Assembly: GCA_910588625.1 (NCBI GenBank)
Contig: CAJUQN010000122.1
Span: 1 to 7,143, forward strand
DNA from: an uncultured Oscillospiraceae bacterium
GTDB lineage: Bacteria; Bacillota; Clostridia; Oscillospirales; Oscillospiraceae
Length of the DNA stretch: 7,143 nt
Direction: 5' to 3'
Within the stretch, counting starts at the first letter, position 1. Every line of letters begins with the position of its first letter. Shown in pieces: positions 5,790-7,143 of the stretch. The translations under genes and the position numbers were made by a program. Below the pieces are notes generated by a model. That model made no database searches and had not been told where the DNA came from. It saw nothing but the letters and a program-made list of their open reading frames with translations.

Positions 5790-6040
5790 ATGGCGAACAA
5801 ACTTGACCGCATCGAAAAGGACATCCAGAAAGTGAAGTCCAAGATCGCGGAGTACAACAAGCAGCTTCGGGAGCTGGAGGGCAGAAAACCGAGCAGGAGA
5901 ATTTGCAGATCATCCAGCTTGTCCGGGGCATGAACATGACGAGGGAGGAATTTGCGGCGTTCCTGCGGGGCGGGGCCTTGCAGACCGCCCCCACCCTGAC
6001 GCCTTATCACGAAAAGGAGGACACCGGCCATGAGGAATAA
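5790..6040 (+). pseudogene. DUF4315-family conjugative-element protein, frameshifted
   Basis: ATG at 5790 follows AAAGGAG (5775-5781) by eight bases. The first 33 codons (MANKLDRIEKDIQKVKSKIA, then a charged coiled-coil stretch to ELEGRK) match the small DUF4315 proteins that sit between the CHAP hydrolase and the DUF4366 gene in Tn1549-like elements. After AGAAAA (A4 run 5885-5888) the frame breaks and would stop at TGA 5931-5933 after 47 residues. Adding one A restores EQENLQIIQLVRGMNMTREE and the rest to TAA 6038-6040, about 83 residues in all. The function of the family is unknown. Its end overlaps the next start by 11 bases. The loss lies in a homopolymer, so a sequencing error cannot be excluded. 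Confidence 0.75.
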
Positions 6041-6722
6041 GATCATTTCCCGCTTTCTCTCTGTCATTCTGGCTGTGGGCCTGTCGCGGCCATGTTCACC
6101 ACGACGGCCTTTGCCGGGGGCGGCGACGAGGAAGGGGAGGTCATACCCACCGAGCCGACCGGGGAAGTGGTGTCCGAGGATGACCCAAAGCCCCTGACCC
6201 CGGAGGGCAATATGTCGTTGGTGGACCGACGGCGAGGCGTCCGAAGATAAGCAGTTTATCACCGTCGTTTCCAAGACCGGCAACTATTTTTACATCATCA
6301 TCGACCGGACCGGGGACGGCGAGAACACGGTGCATTTTCTCAATCAGGTGGACGAGGCCGATTTGCTGGCGCTGATGGAGGTGGAGGAAGAACCGCCCGC
6401 CGTCTGCTCCTGTTCCGTGAAGTGTGAGGCCGGGGCCGTCAATACCGCCTGTCCTGTCTGCGCCAACAACATGACCGCCTGCGCCGGGAAAGCGCCGGAG
6501 CCGCAGGAGCCGGAAGAACCCGAACCCCCGGCCAAGGAGAATAAGGGCGGCATGGGCGGTCTGCTGGTGCTGCTGATCGTGGCCCTGGCGGGCGGCGGCG
6601 GGGCGCTGTACTACTTCAAGCTCCGTAAGCCCAAGGCCAATGTGTCCGGCAGTTCCGACCTGTCTGAATATGACTTTGACGACGAGGACGAGCAGGAGGA
6701 CGAAGAAACGGAGGACGAATAA
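6030..6722 (+). pseudogene. DUF4366-family membrane protein of a conjugative element, two frameshifts
   Basis: ATG at 6030 overlaps the DUF4315 gene and has AAGGAGG (6014-6020) nine bases upstream. The first frame gives a signal peptide, MRNKIISRFLSVILAVGL. Near 6083 the frame moves (downstream VAAMFTTTAFAGGGDEE), and near 6227 it moves back (DGEASEDKQFITVVSKTGNY onward). Read with both shifts corrected, the product is about 230 residues. It has a secretion signal, a conserved extracytoplasmic FITV..KTGNYFYIIIDR region, a cysteine-rich stretch (CSCSVKCEAGAVNTACPVC), a Pro/Glu linker, one transmembrane helix (GGLLVLLIVALAGGGGALYY) and an acidic tail. As read, translation from 6030 stops at 6195-6197 after 55 residues. 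The C-terminal 130 codons are open from a GTG at 6330 that has no ribosome binding site. The molecular role of the family in transfer is unknown. Confidence 0.8.
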
Positions 6723-6726
6723 GCAC

Positions 6727-6994
6727 TTATTCCTTTGGCGAAATATGATTTAGTGCTTCAAGCAAATCTTCTTTTGTTACAATAAGCTCACAAATTTTCC
6801 GGGCTGGCTTATCATCTTCCATCTGCATCGCCATGACATCAATGGTAATAAACTCACCGCTTTCAAAAACATGGGATTTCTCATGGAATTGCAGTGTGCG
6901 GCCCGAAACCTGACATTCAACGCAAAGCGGCCCATTGATATTTTTTCTTCTTTGAGAATATGTAATGGGGGAATTTCGTTATTTTTTCACTCAC
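6727..6994 (-). pseudogene. Unrecognised small protein, about 88 residues, one frameshift
   Basis: On the minus strand GTG at 6994 follows GAAAGG at the usual distance (ten bases) and a good promoter at 7072-7044. The frame reads VSEKITKFPHYIFSKKK, then leaves frame in an A6 run (6946-6941). Removing one A continues NINGPLCVECQVSG through to KEDLLEALNHISPKE and TAA at 6729-6727. I do not recognise the family. There is no signal peptide or membrane helix. A CVEC pair (Cys-x2-Cys) is near the middle, and acidic and basic residues alternate toward the C-terminus. The base composition is clearly more AT-rich than the conjugative genes to the left, so it probably arrived separately. As read, it would stop after about 25 residues. 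The single homopolymer error could be technical. Confidence 0.5.
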
Positions 6995-7043
6995 AATAAT
7001 CAAACCTTTCTATCTATTGCTATGTGCAGAATTTGGTTGTTTC

Positions 7044-7072
7044 AGTATATAGCATTATGCAGAAAAAATCAA
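7044..7072 (-). promoter_or_regulatory. Sigma-A-type promoter for the minus-strand small gene
   Basis: On the minus strand TTGATT (7072-7067) is followed after 17 bases by TATACT (7049-7044). Transcription would start near 7037, giving a 43-base leader to the GTG at 6994. It lies directly upstream of the plus-strand gene at 7094, so the two units share this regulatory interval. Confidence 0.65.
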
Positions 7073-7093
7073 TTCGATAGGAGGACAACCTAG

Positions 7094-7143
7094 ATGGTGT
7101 CGTCAATAAACGAGGAGCCAAATGGCAATACAACGAATTTGGA
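7094..7143 (+). CDS. Start of an unidentified gene, cut by the window edge
   Basis: ATG at 7094 has a perfect AGGAGG (7079-7084) nine bases upstream. Sixteen codons are visible (MVSSINEEPNGNTTNL). This is too short to identify. The frame one base earlier is also open from 7081 (ending GAKWQYNEFG) but lacks a start codon, so the ATG frame is preferred. The upstream region is AT-rich. A plus-strand promoter is not clear; TTGGTT at 7033-7038 with TATGCA at 7056-7061 is a weak candidate. Confidence 0.4.
   Translation, partial: MVSSINEEPNGNTTNL

Noticed and set aside
5540..6283. Minus-strand open frame of 247 codons across the CHAP, DUF4315 and DUF4366 genes
   Set aside because: It spans three genes with clear family matches on the plus strand and shows no family features.
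1..7143. tRNA, rRNA or a CRISPR array
   Set aside because: No tRNA cloverleaf, rRNA signature or repeat-spacer pattern was seen by eye on either strand; a dedicated scan was not possible.

Overview
The window looks like chromosomal DNA of a GC-rich, spore-forming gut Clostridia member (Bacillota, most like Oscillospiraceae). The reasons are strong AGGAGG-type ribosome binding sites, consensus sigma-A promoters, a collagen-like exosporium-type protein, and a fragment of a Tn1549/CTn-type conjugative element. The taxon is inferred from gene content; no marker gene is present.

Layout. Positions 1-2412 hold two intact, divergently transcribed metabolic genes: a DapA/NanA-superfamily aldolase (minus) and an iron-type dehydrogenase of the GldA/HcxA group (plus). 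They share a 280-bp intergenic region with one good promoter per strand and an 8-bp inverted repeat in the aldolase leader. Positions 2413-2628 hold a probable decayed C-terminus of a DUF2798-like membrane protein. A perfect 17-bp hairpin at 2629-2665 separates it from the next unit. Positions 2714-4461 hold, on the minus strand, a family 2 glycosyltransferase with a TPR-like tail and, upstream of it, a collagen-like GXY protein with a BclA-like C-terminal domain. The pair resembles the glycosyltransferase/collagen-protein gene pairs of spore surfaces. The 5' end of the collagen-like gene is abnormal.

From about 4500 the DNA is a degraded integrative conjugative element. A leader with two similar hairpins precedes a winged-helix protein (HTH_36 type). 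That gene is joined out of frame to the 3' part of a CHAP-domain peptidoglycan hydrolase gene, which implies loss of the transfer genes normally lying between them. A DUF4315-type and a DUF4366-type gene follow in the usual order but carry one and two frameshifts. From 6723 the sequence becomes AT-rich and holds a frameshifted minus-strand gene for an unrecognised protein of about 88 residues, with a good promoter and a GTG start. A new plus-strand gene begins at 7094 and runs off the window.

Working together: the aldolase/dehydrogenase pair could process a 2-oxo acid, and the glycosyltransferase could decorate the Thr-rich collagen repeats; both are inferences. The right half looks non-functional for conjugation. 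All frame disruptions lie at or to the right of the collagen-like gene's 5' end, while the genes to the left are clean. I see no clearly new molecular system. The most interesting items are the glycosyltransferase/collagen pair, the aldolase/dehydrogenase pair, the twin-hairpin leader and the unknown 88-residue protein.
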